Positions 22,478-34,678 of a stretch of DNA of 64,000 nucleotides are shown in pieces (the first letter of the stretch is position 1; each line of letters opens with the position of its first letter). Location: the NCBI GenBank assembly GCA_030710605.1, contig CP092865.1, positions 26,600,947 to 26,664,946 on the forward strand, in the 5' to 3' direction. The notes under the pieces were generated by a model. It searched no databases, was not told the DNA's origin, and was given only the letters and a program-made list of their open reading frames with translations. The position numbers and the translations under genes were made by a program. The stretch comes from Cordylochernes scorpioides. Taxonomy: Eukaryota; Arthropoda; Arachnida; Pseudoscorpiones; Chernetidae.

Positions 22478-22600
22478 GACTATCATGGGACTATCATGGA
22501 ACTATCATGGGGACTATCATGGGACTATCATGGGACTATCATGGGACTATCATGGGACTATCATGGGGGCTATCATGGGACTATCATGGGACTATCATGG
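22478..22600. repeat. 11-bp tandem repeat, about 11 units
   Basis: The unit is GGGACTATCAT, with length variants GGGG and GGGGGC. It lies 65 bp outside the Tc1-like element. Confidence 0.95.
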
Positions 22601-22664
22601 AAACACTACCGTAGTATATTATAGAAGCAAACATTAATTTAAGCATAATATACATTTTTATATA

Positions 22665-24083
22665 CACTGCGTGACATTGAAACTGGAACACCAAGAAATA
22701 GTGGCCAGAAAGTGATGAAACTCGGCAGACAGAGAGAGACAGGGACGAACAATAAGTGATCTTTATTTCAAAATGATAGTCATAATACAGAGCGAGAACG
22801 GCGTCGGCTTAGTAGCAAGTAGGACCACCGCGGACGGCGATGCACGCAGCAACACGTCTAGGTAGAGAGTCAATCAGAGTACGGATGGCGTCCTGAGGGA
22901 TGGCTCTCCATTCCCTCTCAACCATTTGCCACAGTTCGTCTTCTGAACGCGGCTGTGGCAAGGCATGCAAACGGCGTCCAATGATGCCCCAGACGTGCTC
23001 GATTGGTGAGAGATCAGGAGAGTACGGTGGCCAGGGAAGCATCTGTACATCTTGCAGAGCTTGTTGGCTAATGCGAGCAGTGTGCGGTCGGGCGCTATCC
23101 TGCTGATAAAGGGCATTGGGTACCCCCTGAAGGTAGGGGAGTGTCACCGGTCGCAGCACATCATCAACGTATCGTTGGGCCGTCATAGTGCCCTGAATAC
23201 GAAGTAAAGGTGACCTGGAATCATACGCGATTGCGCCCCAAACCATGATTCCACGTTGTCGCACGGTGGGGCGTTCCACAATTGCTGCCGGATTGGACCT
23301 TTCTCCACGTCGACGCCACACGCGTACACGGCGACTATCACTGGACAAGCAGAAACGCGACTCATCTGAGAACACGACCCTGTGCCATTCCGTCATCCAC
23401 GTCGATCTAGCCCGGCACCATTCCAAACGTTGGCGCCTATTCGGTGGGGTCAATGGCAGTCTTCTTAGCGGACGGCATGAGTGCAAGCCATTAGCAACCA
23501 ATCGACGGGAAATGGTTCTGGTCGAGATGGAATGATCTAGGGTGTCTTGCACATGTTGCAGGATGGCGGTACAAGTGGCTTGTGGGGCCGCCACTGCTTG
23601 TCGAAGGATACGCCGATCCACACGTGCTGACGTCACTCTGGTTGCACCGACATTCCTATAAATTGCCACATTTCCTTGTTCCAACCATCTTCTCCACAGT
23701 CTGTGCACCGTGGACGCACCAAGGTGTGTATCAGATGCGATTTGACGTATGGACCAACCTGGCCTTTTCAGTCCGATCACCATGCCCCTCGTAAAAGCGT
23801 CTGTCTGCTTGAACTGCCTCCATTTACGATGACCTGGCATTCTCTGTTATTACACGTGTCTTTTGACACAAGAACAAAATTTCTACAATGATTTTCCTTG
23901 AAGAAATAACGACCCGAATACTGTCCTTTCTGCAAGTTCCTTCCCTTATATCTTACTCCATGTGCGCACGAGAGCCGCGCATTTTACATCATTTGCATAA
24001 CTCGGTTAGGCGCGTCTACCCTGAAATTTGCATAATTTTCTGGCCACTATTTCTTGGTGTTCCATTTTCAATGTCACGCAGTG
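22665..24083 (-). mobile_element. Full-length Tc1-like transposon
   Basis: It is bounded by terminal inverted repeats of 47 bp with one mismatch, both ending CACTGCGTGACATTGAAA when read inward. A TA dinucleotide flanks each end (22663-22664 and 24084-24085), the standard Tc1/mariner target duplication. Total length is 1419 bp with one uninterrupted transposase gene on the minus strand. Intact ends and frame suggest recent insertion and possible mobility. Confidence 0.95.
22809..23840 (-). CDS. Tc1-like DDE transposase, intact
   Basis: The 343-residue protein excises and inserts the surrounding element at TA sites after nuclear import. Residues about 16-56 form a paired-type helix-turn-helix (GWSIRQIASDTHLGASTVHRLW) and about 100-146 a second DNA-binding region. 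The catalytic triad is visible: D159 in FSDESRF, D248 in QQDSARPHT and E281 in SPDLSPIEHVWG. There are 32 residues between the last two, against 34 in classic Tc1. The length matches the family, the ATG starts MPGHRKWRQF and the stop follows GGPTCY. No frameshift or internal stop occurs. Base composition is far more GC-rich than the surroundings, consistent with a horizontally spread element. Closest relatives are probably arthropod or other invertebrate Tc1 families. Confidence 0.95.
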   Translation of the reverse strand: MPGHRKWRQFKQTDAFTRGMVIGLKRPGWSIRQIASDTHLGASTVHRLWRRWLEQGNVAIYRNVGATRVTSARVDRRILRQAVAAPQATCTAILQHVQDTLDHSISTRTISRRLVANGLHSCRPLRRLPLTPPNRRQRLEWCRARSTWMTEWHRVVFSDESRFCLSSDSRRVRVWRRRGERSNPAAIVERPTVRQRGIMVWGAIAYDSRSPLLRIQGTMTAQRYVDDVLRPVTLPYLQGVPNALYQQDSARPHTARISQQALQDVQMLPWPPYSPDLSPIEHVWGIIGRRLHALPQPRSEDELWQMVEREWRAIPQDAIRTLIDSLPRRVAACIAVRGGPTCY

Positions 24084-24089
24084 TATCTT

Positions 24090-25308
24090 ATTATATAAAA
24101 GGGTATATTAATATTGGTATTAAAATTTATTAATATCAATATACTGAATATATAGAAATATATAATTTTTATATTTTACTAAAAATAGGTAAATTTGTAT
24201 AATAATATAATTACATCACCAAGTAAAAAAATTGTCCAAAATCTTTCTGTAGCTATAGAAAATACTTAAACTATTTTTAATGGCTTTACAGGTGTTAAAT
24301 TTAGAGAGGAAGTAAAATGGAAAATTTTCCCTAATTTTTTTCCTCCACCTTCCTAAAAAATTAATAAATGCGATTAAAAAGTTATCTAGGGTTGAAAGTT
24401 TTTTTTTTCTTTGAATATTTATATTTTACAAAGACGTGAAGGTATATAGGAACAATTAGCTAATATAGTTTTCTGGCGAGATTTGTACATACATTTATAA
24501 ATATTTAAATTTATAAATTAATTGCCATCTATTGATAACATTTATACCAATTAAATTTACTGACAATGTGTTTATTTTTAACAGAGATGGTAGATAGAGA
24601 CAGTTGTGTATTTAGGGTTACCTCGTCGTTGTTAGCAAATTATTGTAACTCGCATTAATCCTTTTATGTATGTATTTATTTAGACAAACTTAATAGTATT
24701 TAATATATAGTATTTATTATAGTATTATATTTAATATAGTATATATTTAATAGTAACAAATTTAAATATAAAGTCTAACTAACGACGTGGTCATTATTTA
24801 CCGAAAGCGAGAAACAAAGATGTAGGAAGATGATGATGAAAAGAATAAATATATATTGATCGGTTATTATTTAAATTATATATAATATTGACCAGTCATA
24901 TGAAATATCTATCAGAGACAATAATAAATAATATAATAATAAATAATTTAAGAAGAGGGATAATATTAGATGATATATATTTTTTTATATTAAAAAGAAA
25001 CACATTGCGCCAGTATGTAAATTTAATTGTTATACAAATTTATTTATAAATATATATTTGTTGTATTTTACTAAATATAATATTATACCATGATAAAACT
25101 AATTTGGAGGGCGGTAAAAAATCCTAGTTTTATCATTTTGTAAAATAGATTTTTTTTTTCACAATATCAAAATAATTCTTCCAAAATTAAACGTATTTTT
25201 GTCTAAAATTGGCAGTACAAGTTCACTTGTAAGATTAACCTTCTTTTGACAGATTTTGGTGATCATCTTTGTAATATAATTATAGATATTTAGAGTTTTA
25301 CCAATGAG
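24090..25308. other. AT-rich DNA with one repeat fragment
   Basis: Near 24518-24580 there is TTGCCATCTATTGATAACAT and AAATTTACTGACAATGTG, matching an arm of the palindrome at 29.5 kb. The remainder is very AT-rich with no supported features. Confidence 0.5.
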
Positions 25309-25480
25309 GGCCTCCTTACATAAAGCTAATCTATTAAATACATTTTCCAAAATATCTCCTCAACAGTGCCGCCGGATATCTGAGCAACACAGACCCATGC
25401 AATATTTGAGCGGTCTGGTAGATGAACTGCCGACCGCTAGGAGGGTTCACCATTGATGAGCCAGAACCCTCTCAATGTGC
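25309..25480 (+). repeat. Family Z copy, variant 5' half
   Basis: It pairs with 20757-20910 in its 5' part. The ribozyme-like region (25409-25473) has AGCGGTC TGGTAGA, TGCC GACCGCT and TTCACCA TTGATGA GCCAG, with flanking GAGGG and CCCTC. The core is damaged (C3 to U; GAAA reduced to GA). GCCAG instead of GCCAA is shared with the 47.6 kb copy. Confidence 0.65.
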
Positions 25481-25810
25481 CATTTTGTCAAATTTAAGAA
25501 AATAAGTAGTGTGTAAAACTATGCTGATACAAATTTGCACAGTTTATAATTTATATAGAAATAAATTATGATGTTTTTGTATTTTTTATAATGAGAGAGA
25601 TGTGGACATTGCTCTTTTCTGGTTTGTAAAATATGACAAGAGAGTAACCTGGAATATAGGTGTTATAGAATATGGCGCTACATAGAAAGCATTCAATAAG
25701 GGAGGATCATCATAGATCTATTTGAATATATAAATCCATATTCACATAGATCCAAGATGCCCCTTTTTATTGAAAGTATATCTATAAATCACGATATGTT
25801 TAGAAAAAAA

Positions 25811-26053
25811 ATCTTTCAAATATTAACTTAGATATATCTAGCGTTGAATTTTGGTACAATATTTAACGTTATTTATCATTTTAATGTAATTAAAAACCTT
25901 TTTTTCTACAAATAATTTTCTGCAATATATATATAACTTTCAAATATCAACTTAGACCTATCTAGTGTTGAATATTGGTACAATATTTAACGTTATTTAT
26001 TCTTTTAGTATAATTAAAAACCTTTTTTTTTCTACAAATATCATATTTTCTAC
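25811..26053. repeat. Tandem duplication of about 125 bp
   Basis: Two consecutive similar units share CTTTCAAATAT, TAACGTTATTTAT, TGGTACAATATT and TAATTAAAAACC. They have diverged slightly. No gene is associated. Confidence 0.85.
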
Positions 26054-26405
26054 AGATTTCCAAAAAATATCCATACCCCTTCCCTCTTTTAAAAAATTTT
26101 AATCATCAGTATAAGTTCGTAATAGAATAGTTTTTAATTATATATTGTAAAAATAGCGTTAAAAATCGCATCAAAATTTTCATATATATGAGACAAACTC
26201 TATAGATAAATCGAACAGATTTTCAGAAAAATCGTCCTATCAGAAAATAAGACGTATTAAATAAATCAATTCCATATTCAGCGTTGGTATAGTGAATGTA
26301 TTATCTTCAATATGAAGTGAGTTTATCTTGATCCACATTATCGATGTTTTAAAGATATTTATTTATATCTTGCAATAACGCCCAAGCAGCAAAGCATTAT
26401 ATATA

Positions 26406-26568
26406 CAGTTAAACCTGTCTATAGCACCCCCTCTAAATAGCGCCCGATTTTAAATACGTAGTACGATACGATTTACATTAAAAGTGAACTGTCTATAGCA
26501 CTCCCTCTCTATAGCACCCTATTTTGGTGAGTCCCAAGAGGGGGCAATATAGACTATAGGTTTAATTG
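26406..26568. mobile_element. Small MITE, Tc1/pogo-type ends
   Basis: Inverted ends CAGTTAAACCTGTCTATAG and CTATAGGTTTAATTG are flanked by TA. The interior repeats CTGTCTATAGCAC. It is 163 bp with no coding capacity, so it depends on a transposase elsewhere. Confidence 0.7.
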
Positions 26569-26741
26569 TATTTATATTAGGACTCTATATAACTTTATTT
26601 AAATGTAATTCTACTGTCCTCAAAGCTTATGTCCATAGTTTGCTTAAAACCATTTCGAGGATTCCGCCCTTTAGTGTAGCATATATAAGCAGAATGATCC
26701 AATACCTCCAATACTGTATATCTCTCTTATTCATTTATATA

Positions 26742-26814
26742 AGGTTGTCCCAAAAGTTCGTTAACATATTATGATTTATATTTTCCAAGTGTTTACAAAC
26801 CTTTGGGACAACCT
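26742..26814. mobile_element. Mariner-type mini-MITE, copy 1
   Basis: The inverted ends AGGTTGTCCCAAAAGTTCGT and the matching GGGACAACCT are of mariner type. The element is only 73 bp, with TA on the left. Confidence 0.75.
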
Positions 26815-26936
26815 TGGTAATATTGGTAACCTTTGTAAAATTATAACAGAATTTCTCATATAAGAATGATTTAATATCTGATGTTCTATATCAAGGGTGT
26901 GACCAATCAGCAGTTGGGCCAAGTTTCAGAATCGCA

Positions 26937-27014
26937 AAGTTGTCCCAAAAGTTCGTAAACACTTGCAAAATATAAATTATAATCATAATATGTTTACGAA
27001 CCTTTGAGACAACT
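26937..27014. mobile_element. Mariner-type mini-MITE, copy 2
   Basis: It has the same ends as 26742-26814 (AGTTGTCCCAAAAGTTCGTA and GAGACAACTT). Its centre is the reverse complement of that of copy 1, so the two lie in opposite orientations 120 bp apart. Confidence 0.75.
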
Positions 27015-27078
27015 TTATTTTTTCATTTATTTTATATTTAATTTTATTTTAAAAATAGAGCAATCCAAACTTAAATCA

Positions 27079-27242
27079 TTAGATAGTAAAAAGGCATATA
27101 TTGGATTGAATAAAACGCGCTTCGCCTAGCAAGAACAATGGAAAGGATTAGACTTTCTATCAACAGCTGGAAATTACACTTACATTTTAATTTGCAAATA
27201 GATCTTTTATTCAATCCAATATATGCCTTTTAACTATCTAAT
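27079..27242. mobile_element. Foldback element, family V
   Basis: Inverted ends TTAGATAGTAAAAAGGCATA and ATATGCCTTTTAACTATCTAA enclose TATTGGATTGAATAAAA and its complement. The same ends occur at 41.86-42.14 and 55.78-55.97 kb. The interior lacks the hammerhead-like motif of those copies. Confidence 0.8.
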
Positions 27243-27415
27243 TTAATTTTATATACTCCCATATGAAAGATACAATAAAAGTAGTTTCAATCTCAATCTC
27301 TCTCTCATTTGATATATTTCCAATATTTAGCAATAACTCTGAAGTAGAATAGCTGTGTGACAATTGGTGATAATCAATAAGTAGGTTCACCGTCAGAGTA
27401 CATTTTCCTCCAATT

Positions 27416-27676
27416 ATGCTCAAGGGAGATCCCAATATCCATCTCCGTCATCAACTACATCCAATCTACCCGATGGATCCTCCACAGCTCAATCTTCCCG
27501 CCATTTCTGATCACTTCGATTATTTCTCTCTACTTCTGAATCCAACATTCTTCTATGTAACCCACAGTGGAATTCTGGGGGAATCTCTCCTTTTGGCATA
27601 TAGCGTTCCTATCGCGGCAAGAGGGCTTGCTACAGAAAGGGCTTTGTCCACCTCTGGTCATTTCTGTCTGTTGTAA
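27416..27676 (+). pseudogene. Possible hAT transposase C-terminal relic
   Basis: A short open frame contains LLLAYSVPIAARGLATERALSTSG, resembling the hAT dimerisation motif (a Ser/Pro-rich run, then SER.FS..G). Nothing else of a hAT transposase was identified and no terminal repeats or 8-bp duplication were found. Chance similarity is possible. Confidence 0.3.
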
Positions 27677-27679
27677 GCA

Positions 27680-28786
27680 CAGGCGGTCTCCTCTCCATGT
27701 TTTTCTATTTGTGTTTTGTGCAGATGTAACGTTACGTTGAGGTAAAAAGACCAAACAAGAACATTATCAGCGACGGATTGGTATCATCATTATTTAACAT
27801 TATCCCATCTAAATCCATTGAATTTATTAACGAAGAACCTATTGTGTGTGTTTAGATATTTTATATAAAGTCTTTGTATCTTCTCATAGTTTTATATTAT
27901 AGAGTCAATCTCTATATTTTTGTTCAATATATCGCTACCTTCAAACCCTATAAAGAATATATTTTCTACCTCCAATATAACTTATATTTCATCATTTATA
28001 AATATAATATGAGAGAGTTTGAAAATAAGAGATAAAAGATAAAGTTTGAGAGACAGGTTGTATGCATTCATATTTATAAATAAGTCCGTTGAAAAGACTT
28101 AAATTGAAAGCTTGTCAAATCTAAATAAATAAATAATTTCAAAGCTGAGAGTTTTAGACTTTTTATATACCAAAATATATCCTCTTTCAATAATATATTT
28201 TGAATTTCTAAATACTAGGAGAATATAGACGATATTTTTGTCACACCAGCAACACAAACGTAACAGTTGTTGTATTATTAACTGATATTTTACAAATAAA
28301 TTATACAGTGAGACACGCTAACACACAACACGCAACAATAAACTCTAAACTAAACTACACCAAATTACAATAGTATTATACGAAACTAAATATAGATAAA
28401 AAAAGATGTAAACACCCCCTGTCAGTGCGGTAGGCCCATATCTCCCAGCTGTATCGATTATCGATTTGTTTGATTATTATTGGTGATCGGTTTTCTTTAT
28501 TGGAGACAGTCGCCAGCTGCAATTAGTGGCTACAGGTGGAGCGCTTCCATAGCAAGGTATCATGGTCTTCATAACCAGAATATAAGACGTTCAGCCAAGA
28601 GTCCTATGGAATACTGGGATAACTACATACCAGTCAACTAACAGTTAACCATTAGATTGAATGGTTAATAAGAAATTAAAGAATTTCATCATTATTTTTT
28701 TTTCTATTAAAAAAGAAACTCTATCCTTTCATTCTTATACTTCCTGTGATGCTCTATATCAGAGTTTCCAAAAAGGTATGTTACCA
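27680..28786. other. AT-rich DNA, nothing recognised
   Basis: A moderately GC-rich patch near 28420-28570 shows no open frame of note. Confidence 0.45.
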
Positions 28787-28872
28787 ACATAGTAATAGAG
28801 GACATTGCTGCTACTGTGATAGAGATGCATGGAGACATCTGAAGTTCTTCATTGGACACGACAACAACAACA
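28787..28872 (+). repeat. Single unit of the 118-bp minisatellite
   Basis: AATAGAGGACATTGCTGC, TGTGATAGAGATGCATGG and TCTTCATTGGACACGACAAC match the tandem unit at 56.1-56.9 kb, 27 kb away. A lone dispersed unit implies the sequence existed before amplification, or that units move. Confidence 0.8.
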
Positions 28873-29487
28873 ACCAACATATCAAATGATATGTTCAAAA
28901 TTGATTTAGAAAAATCAAATTAACTTTTTTAAGCCGTATTTTGAAATTATATCAGGTCTTAGGGATAGATAAGGTCTTATTTTCTTATAGCTATAATCTA
29001 TAATCCAAATTGTGCTATATCAACAACCTAAGATGCTTTTAAAGACATTTCGTATCGTTATGTAGAATCGTCCTCCTGTGTGTGTGAGAGTCCAAAGGGG
29101 AAAACAAGCAAATAATGGGGCCCCTTGTCAATGCGTAAATAGGTAATTAGCAACAATACAGCTTGGTGGCATTGGCTGGATTCTTGTTAGCTTCATCGAC
29201 ATTCAGATCTTTTTCTGCTGAACTGTGAAGCTAATTGTGTACAAGGCGACAAGGTTCTAGGTCTCCAATGGGAAAAAAACTGTAAATATTTGACTCTCTC
29301 TTATTAAGTTGCTAAGTCTATGAAATATTATATTAGAAATTATGAAGTAAAAAAGGTAAGATGATGTAAGCTTTATATCATGTACCTTTATAAAATTTGG
29401 TAAATGTCATATTTGTAAGTTGGTAATATAATTGATATATATAAAGGAATATTAGTAAATTAAATTTTATTGCCCTCTATCGTTAAA

Positions 29488-29643
29488 ATTTTACACAAAT
29501 AAATTTACTGGCAATGCGTTTCTTTTTTTTTATTTAAATCTCTACAGACCTTACTGCAATGAGGAGACCTCATTGCAGTAAGGTCTGTAGAGATTTAAAT
29601 AAAAAAAAGAAACGCATTGCCAGTAAATTTATTTGTGTAAAAT
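29488..29643. repeat. Near-perfect 156-bp palindrome
   Basis: Arms of 77 and 76 bp (29488-29564 and 29568-29643) are identical except for one T/A in a homopolymer, with a three-base centre (AGA). The arms contain AATTTACTGGCAATGCGTTT, CTCTACAGACC and TTACTGCAATGAGG, related to family Z arms. CCCTCTATCGTTAAAAT lies just outside. Such a short-loop palindrome extrudes easily and is normally lost or eroded, so it must be young. Confidence 0.95.
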
Positions 29644-32539
29644 AAAGGAATATCTTCAACATTTTGAAATAATTGATATGTCTAATGTTTCGTAGACCCG
29701 CTGTGTTCAAGGAAAACTGCTATTGTTTACTTTGTGTTTGAATTCTGACTGAACTGATATTTGAAAGTGTGGAACATCTTGATACTCCAACGAAAACTAA
29801 ATAAAGACAAAGAAATCAATATAATAATGTGAAAATATAGAAAAAACTTAAGGAGGTTGTACCTTTTCGCATATATATCGGGATTTAAACAATAACTCTG
29901 AAAGATATTACAGTGACCTTTATTGAAGACACACGAGATAACCAAGTATGAACAAAATTGTCTCAGTCTCCTTAAAAGAATAGAAGATCAGCGACATCAA
30001 AGACTTTCCACTTCATTGTATTTTGTTGTTATTTTCAAAAAAATGAAATAATATATATAAAAAAAGGTTGAACATATTCCTTTATAAAATATGGCATATA
30101 AAGAAATTATTTTTACAAATTTTAAAATTTCAAATAGCCGCAATCCCTAACTACTATTATTATTATCATCGCATAACAATACAAGTAATAGTTAAGAAAA
30201 AGGAAAATACATTTTGAATATATATTTAGAAGAGAACAATTAAAATGTTATTACAATATTGATCACATTGATTTACACACAATAATAAACGAAACATATT
30301 TTTAACAACCTACACAAAAATACATCAATCTAAATGAAAGCTATACATTCTTCCTATATAAAACTAATTTATATATAAATACGTATTATATATTTTACAA
30401 ACAAACTTCTAGACTATTTATATTTAATGGAAAAGTGATTTAAGTTTGTTTGCATGTATTTATTACATGTTTTATTATACGTCCGTTTAATAGGATTCTA
30501 TTCTTCCATATAACACATTCAAGTTATCATTACATTGTATATTTGAGAGATTTATTTAGTTATTATCATCAAATCAGATATCCCCACAAGGGATGCTTGT
30601 GTCAAGAAACAACACTAAATTCAGAGACTATTTTACATACACAATTGATTAATTACAAGGTTTGAGTAGAAGTTTAAAGAAGTGTTATGTACATTTCTAC
30701 CTAATGTTCAATAATCCTAGGTAGTGTAGTTTCTATTAAAAGAGATTGTATGCTACTGAAAAGTTATATATTTGCATAATATTTTATTATTACAGAATTA
30801 TCATAAGAACTAAAAACATGAATATCTCACGCCATATATTGATTACATCACGCAACAACAACCAAGTCCTTGGTCAAAACCACATAAACATTTTATATAT
30901 TACAAAAAGAAAAGCCATTAAAATCATTTTTGATTCCACATCCTACCTAGGAACAACCGATGAAATAAATACAAATATATATAGTTGGGAGATGGTTAAA
31001 ATGAATATTTAGAACAATAAGAGGTATTGCCCTAAACTTCGAAGGAAATAAATACTTTGTGCGGAGTTTGCTAAGAAGAGCTTAGATCTTTTTCCTTCAA
31101 AGATAGATTTTCTACTACACGAAACAATGAAAAATAGAAAAGTTGGTGGTAAAAGTTTCACCAGACAGCTTGCCAACTGTGGTGTGTGTAGAAAAAATCA
31201 GGTTTCCCACACAGAACGGACAACCTCAACAAATATTTAATGGGAAGAAGGATCTTTTTACTGTGTTTGCTACAAACCTAACTGAGTATAGAGATAAAAA
31301 CTTATTCCCCTATATATGAATGTTTTATTCCTATAATATATATATATTTAAATTAACTATAATAAATGTTCGAAATTTGAATGTATATTTAAGTGCATAT
31401 GATATATATTATTGAATTTTTAATTACTTGTTGAATGTATAAATTAAGGATAAATAATTTGGCGATACCGCTAAGAGGGTTCATGATGAGAGAGAGAGAG
31501 AGAGCTAAGAGTTCTTTAATTACAGTGAGATGGTCTGCAGAGGTAATTTTTTATTATTTATATATATTTATATCTATTTAAGAAAACGTAATGCCAAAGC
31601 TTATCGATTGTGAAAATGTAATTTTAAATGATGAAATTACTATATGGAGTCATTTAAATGATAAATAATATATATAGTGATATATGTGTGTATATATGAT
31701 TGACATTCATATGCAACTTAATTGTAATTGGTGTAGAATTAATTGTTGAAATTTAGGTTTTTGCGTGTTCCCGTGTTATCACACAGACAACGATCTTATT
31801 TCTTATCAGATATAAGAATTTGATTATATTTTATGTTATTGAAATAAATAAAATATATTTACCATCGATTGTTTTAGTGATGAGGTATAGCGGCTATTCA
31901 TCAAAGTCCCGCATGGAGTCAGTTTCTACACTGCCATGGTTGAAATGCCCGTAGTTGAGATATTAGATCTGAATTAAACCTTATACTTGGCTAAATAAAG
32001 ACAGATACCAAGTTTTCAACGATTTAGCATTCGCTTATTCTACTCTGTGGATTTATTCTATGCCTTTATTACTGAAAAAAAGAGTAACAGAACTATTTGA
32101 TACATGGTATAACTCGAAAATCCAGTTTTATAATGCATGGCGTTGTTTGGCACTCACAACATACAGCAACTGCTCCTCGCTGTTGCTAGTTATCAACTTC
32201 ATAACAATTTCTTTTCTTTCTTTGATGCAATCTCTTGATATAATTTTAGCTTAAAGGTTTCATCAATTATATATTAACTACATTCTATAGTTCACATCTA
32301 AATGTCTACGTGTGAATGGGCCTCATCAATATAGTTATCATCACTCATGGCTTACTAGAGAAGTACTGCAATAACGTGAGTGTAACATATAAATAACTGA
32401 ATATCTACGCTATATTTAAGGAGAAAATCAAGAATACGTATTGTACTTGAGTTATAGTTTTTTTTCAAAAACCTCATTTAGGCACAAACTATTGTTGAAT
32501 TTAATTTGTAAATGTAAATTTTTCCGAATTGACCTTTAA
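29644..32539. other. AT-rich DNA, nothing firm
   Basis: A GA microsatellite sits at 31484-31503, next to GGCGATACCGCTAAGAGGG, a possible family Z scrap. Open frames in this stretch are short, AT-driven and without domain character. Confidence 0.45.
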
Positions 32540-32559
32540 AAGGCAAGCTCACCTATCCC

Positions 32560-32800
32560 CTCTACTGGACACAAATCTATGCGCTATCCCCTCGACTGTG
32601 TGTGCCAAACTAACGGACTCGGATAAGTGACAAATCCACAACACTAATTCTGATAAATTCAGAACGATCTATGGATTCGAGCCCACGTCAGTCCAGGACG
32701 GGCTTTGATATTATAGTATCTACAAGGAATTTTCAAGAAAATCTTCAGAAGTTGCCAAAGTGGTGTTTAGCTCTATGTCTAAAATGAATGGAAATGTCGC
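32560..32800 (-). repeat. Degenerate family Y copy
   Basis: On the minus strand it reads AAAGCCCGTCCTGGACTGACG, GTGGGCTCGAATCC, then AGTGTTGTGGATTTGTCAC and TCCGTTAGTTTGG. This is the order of the 60.3 kb copy. Helix II and its loop are lost, so no hammerhead can form. Confidence 0.55.
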
Positions 32801-34678
32801 CAGGAGGATACTGTGATGTATAAAAGGAAAGGTTTAAACCACTCCCGTGTCAAAACGACGCTAGAACTGTGCGCCATGTCTGGCTTTGTCCCCACCGACC
32901 TGAATCTGTCGGATCAGAGAATGACGCCATTATGACTTTTTTTCCCTACGTTTCATTTTTAGGTTATCGATGACCGAGTTAAGTGATAGCCCTCACTATC
33001 AGAGCTCCAAAGTGGCAGTTTTCTCTCTCATTTGCATAGAACTTCTTTCCTTGAAAGTGAGACGGACTATGTTTTTCTTATCTTGTTCTACAAATAAAAT
33101 TGAGATCTTGGAAATATTGTAACTTTCCTTCTTTGTAGCTATATTTGTGTCATAGTCTCGTGGGTCTTCATATTTAATATATATTTTTTAATAACAAATG
33201 TAAAGTTCGACACTATAACACAAGTAAAGCTGCAAAAAAAGGGAAGTTCCAATAAATTTCCAAGTTTGATAAAATAGTTAGGTTTTATCTAGAGTGTCCT
33301 TACTTCACGAGTCTTCTATTCCAGATGAGATTCAGCTGATGTACTCAGTGGCTTCGCCAAAATTCACATTTTTGTTTTATTTGTGTGTGGTGTGGGCGTC
33401 GGTTTTATATTACCGTCTTTAATCTTTTCATTTCAGGATGTTGGTTTTGATATTGTATTACATTCAATTTATTTATCGATGAATTATTCATTTTTCTTTA
33501 GATACAACGATTACGATATTGTTAAGGCTTTGGAAAAAAATAACTGTTGTTTAATTTGTGAATAAACATACGAGAAAGGATAAGCCTTCACCATATAACC
33601 TCACAATACATTCATCACTGATTATACATGATGTTCTTACAATACTCACATTAACCTACTCAGTAATTGTAAAAATTTGTCTTTTAAATAATTCAAATAA
33701 AAATTTATTCCAATCTTTAATGTGGCATTTATACTACGCATTCAATCGAGTGTAAAGAATCAAAAGGTTAACCACAAAACCTACATCAATTTCCAATACC
33801 TCTCATCAAAGAGCTATTCGTACCTTACAATAAGTCAATTAGTAAAACTTCCAGAAAAAGAAGGACTCCTATTAAGAATAAAACCAGCTGATTCACTGGA
33901 ATTTAAATTGGAATTCCATCTGTTTGGAATTGGAAGGGTCATCAGAAATTTTCGCTACATCTTCTAAATGTCAATTGAAAAAAAAAATTCCAATTAATAT
34001 AGATATATTTTACATCTTGTTAGTCTTGATAATTTTTTTTAACCTTTTCCACTTTCTCGTATTAAAAGACAAATTAGTTAACACGTATTCATTTGAATTG
34101 GAAAATAGTTTCGTTAATTATTTTGGTTAATTTGAAATTTCAAAAAGAAATCGAAAGAGTTTCATTAAATAAATTTGAGATTGTGAATGGAATGAAGATG
34201 TTTTGCGCTTATACACAAAAGAATAAATTCTCTATTTATGACCTTTGTTTGAATAAATAAGAAAATACAGAATTTATTCACAAGCATTCTCTAAATACCT
34301 TTTATATAGAAATAAACACCATATATAACATAGAACAGCTTTTTTATCTTTGTATATTAACAATTAATTTTTATTTTCGTTGCCTATTCATATATCAAAT
34401 ACTATATATTTTTACTTTCTTTTCAAATAATATACATATATTATATGTGTGTGCATCATTAAAAATATATATTCTTTATTTTCTAATTCATGCATAATTA
34501 TAAATTTTGACCATAATTATAAAAAGACGCTATCTAATTTTGCTGTAAATATGCGTATTTAATTTACATATTTTATAAATCACTAAAAAGGATTAATTTA
34601 ATATATCTTATATAACTGTGAAATATTGTATTGTCAATCTACCTCAAATAATATACTCAAGTAATTGAAAATAAACTA
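32801..34678. other. AT-rich DNA, nothing recognised
   Basis: No supported exon, repeat or RNA gene. Open frames near 33.4-34.1 kb lack recognisable domains. Confidence 0.45.

Noticed and set aside
22900-23891. Open frames overlapping the transposase on both strands
   Set aside because: They are shadows of the GC-rich transposase gene; none has a domain.
30746-34130. Several 60-90 codon frames in AT-rich DNA
   Set aside because: Length and composition are as expected by chance in AT-rich sequence; no exon-like features.
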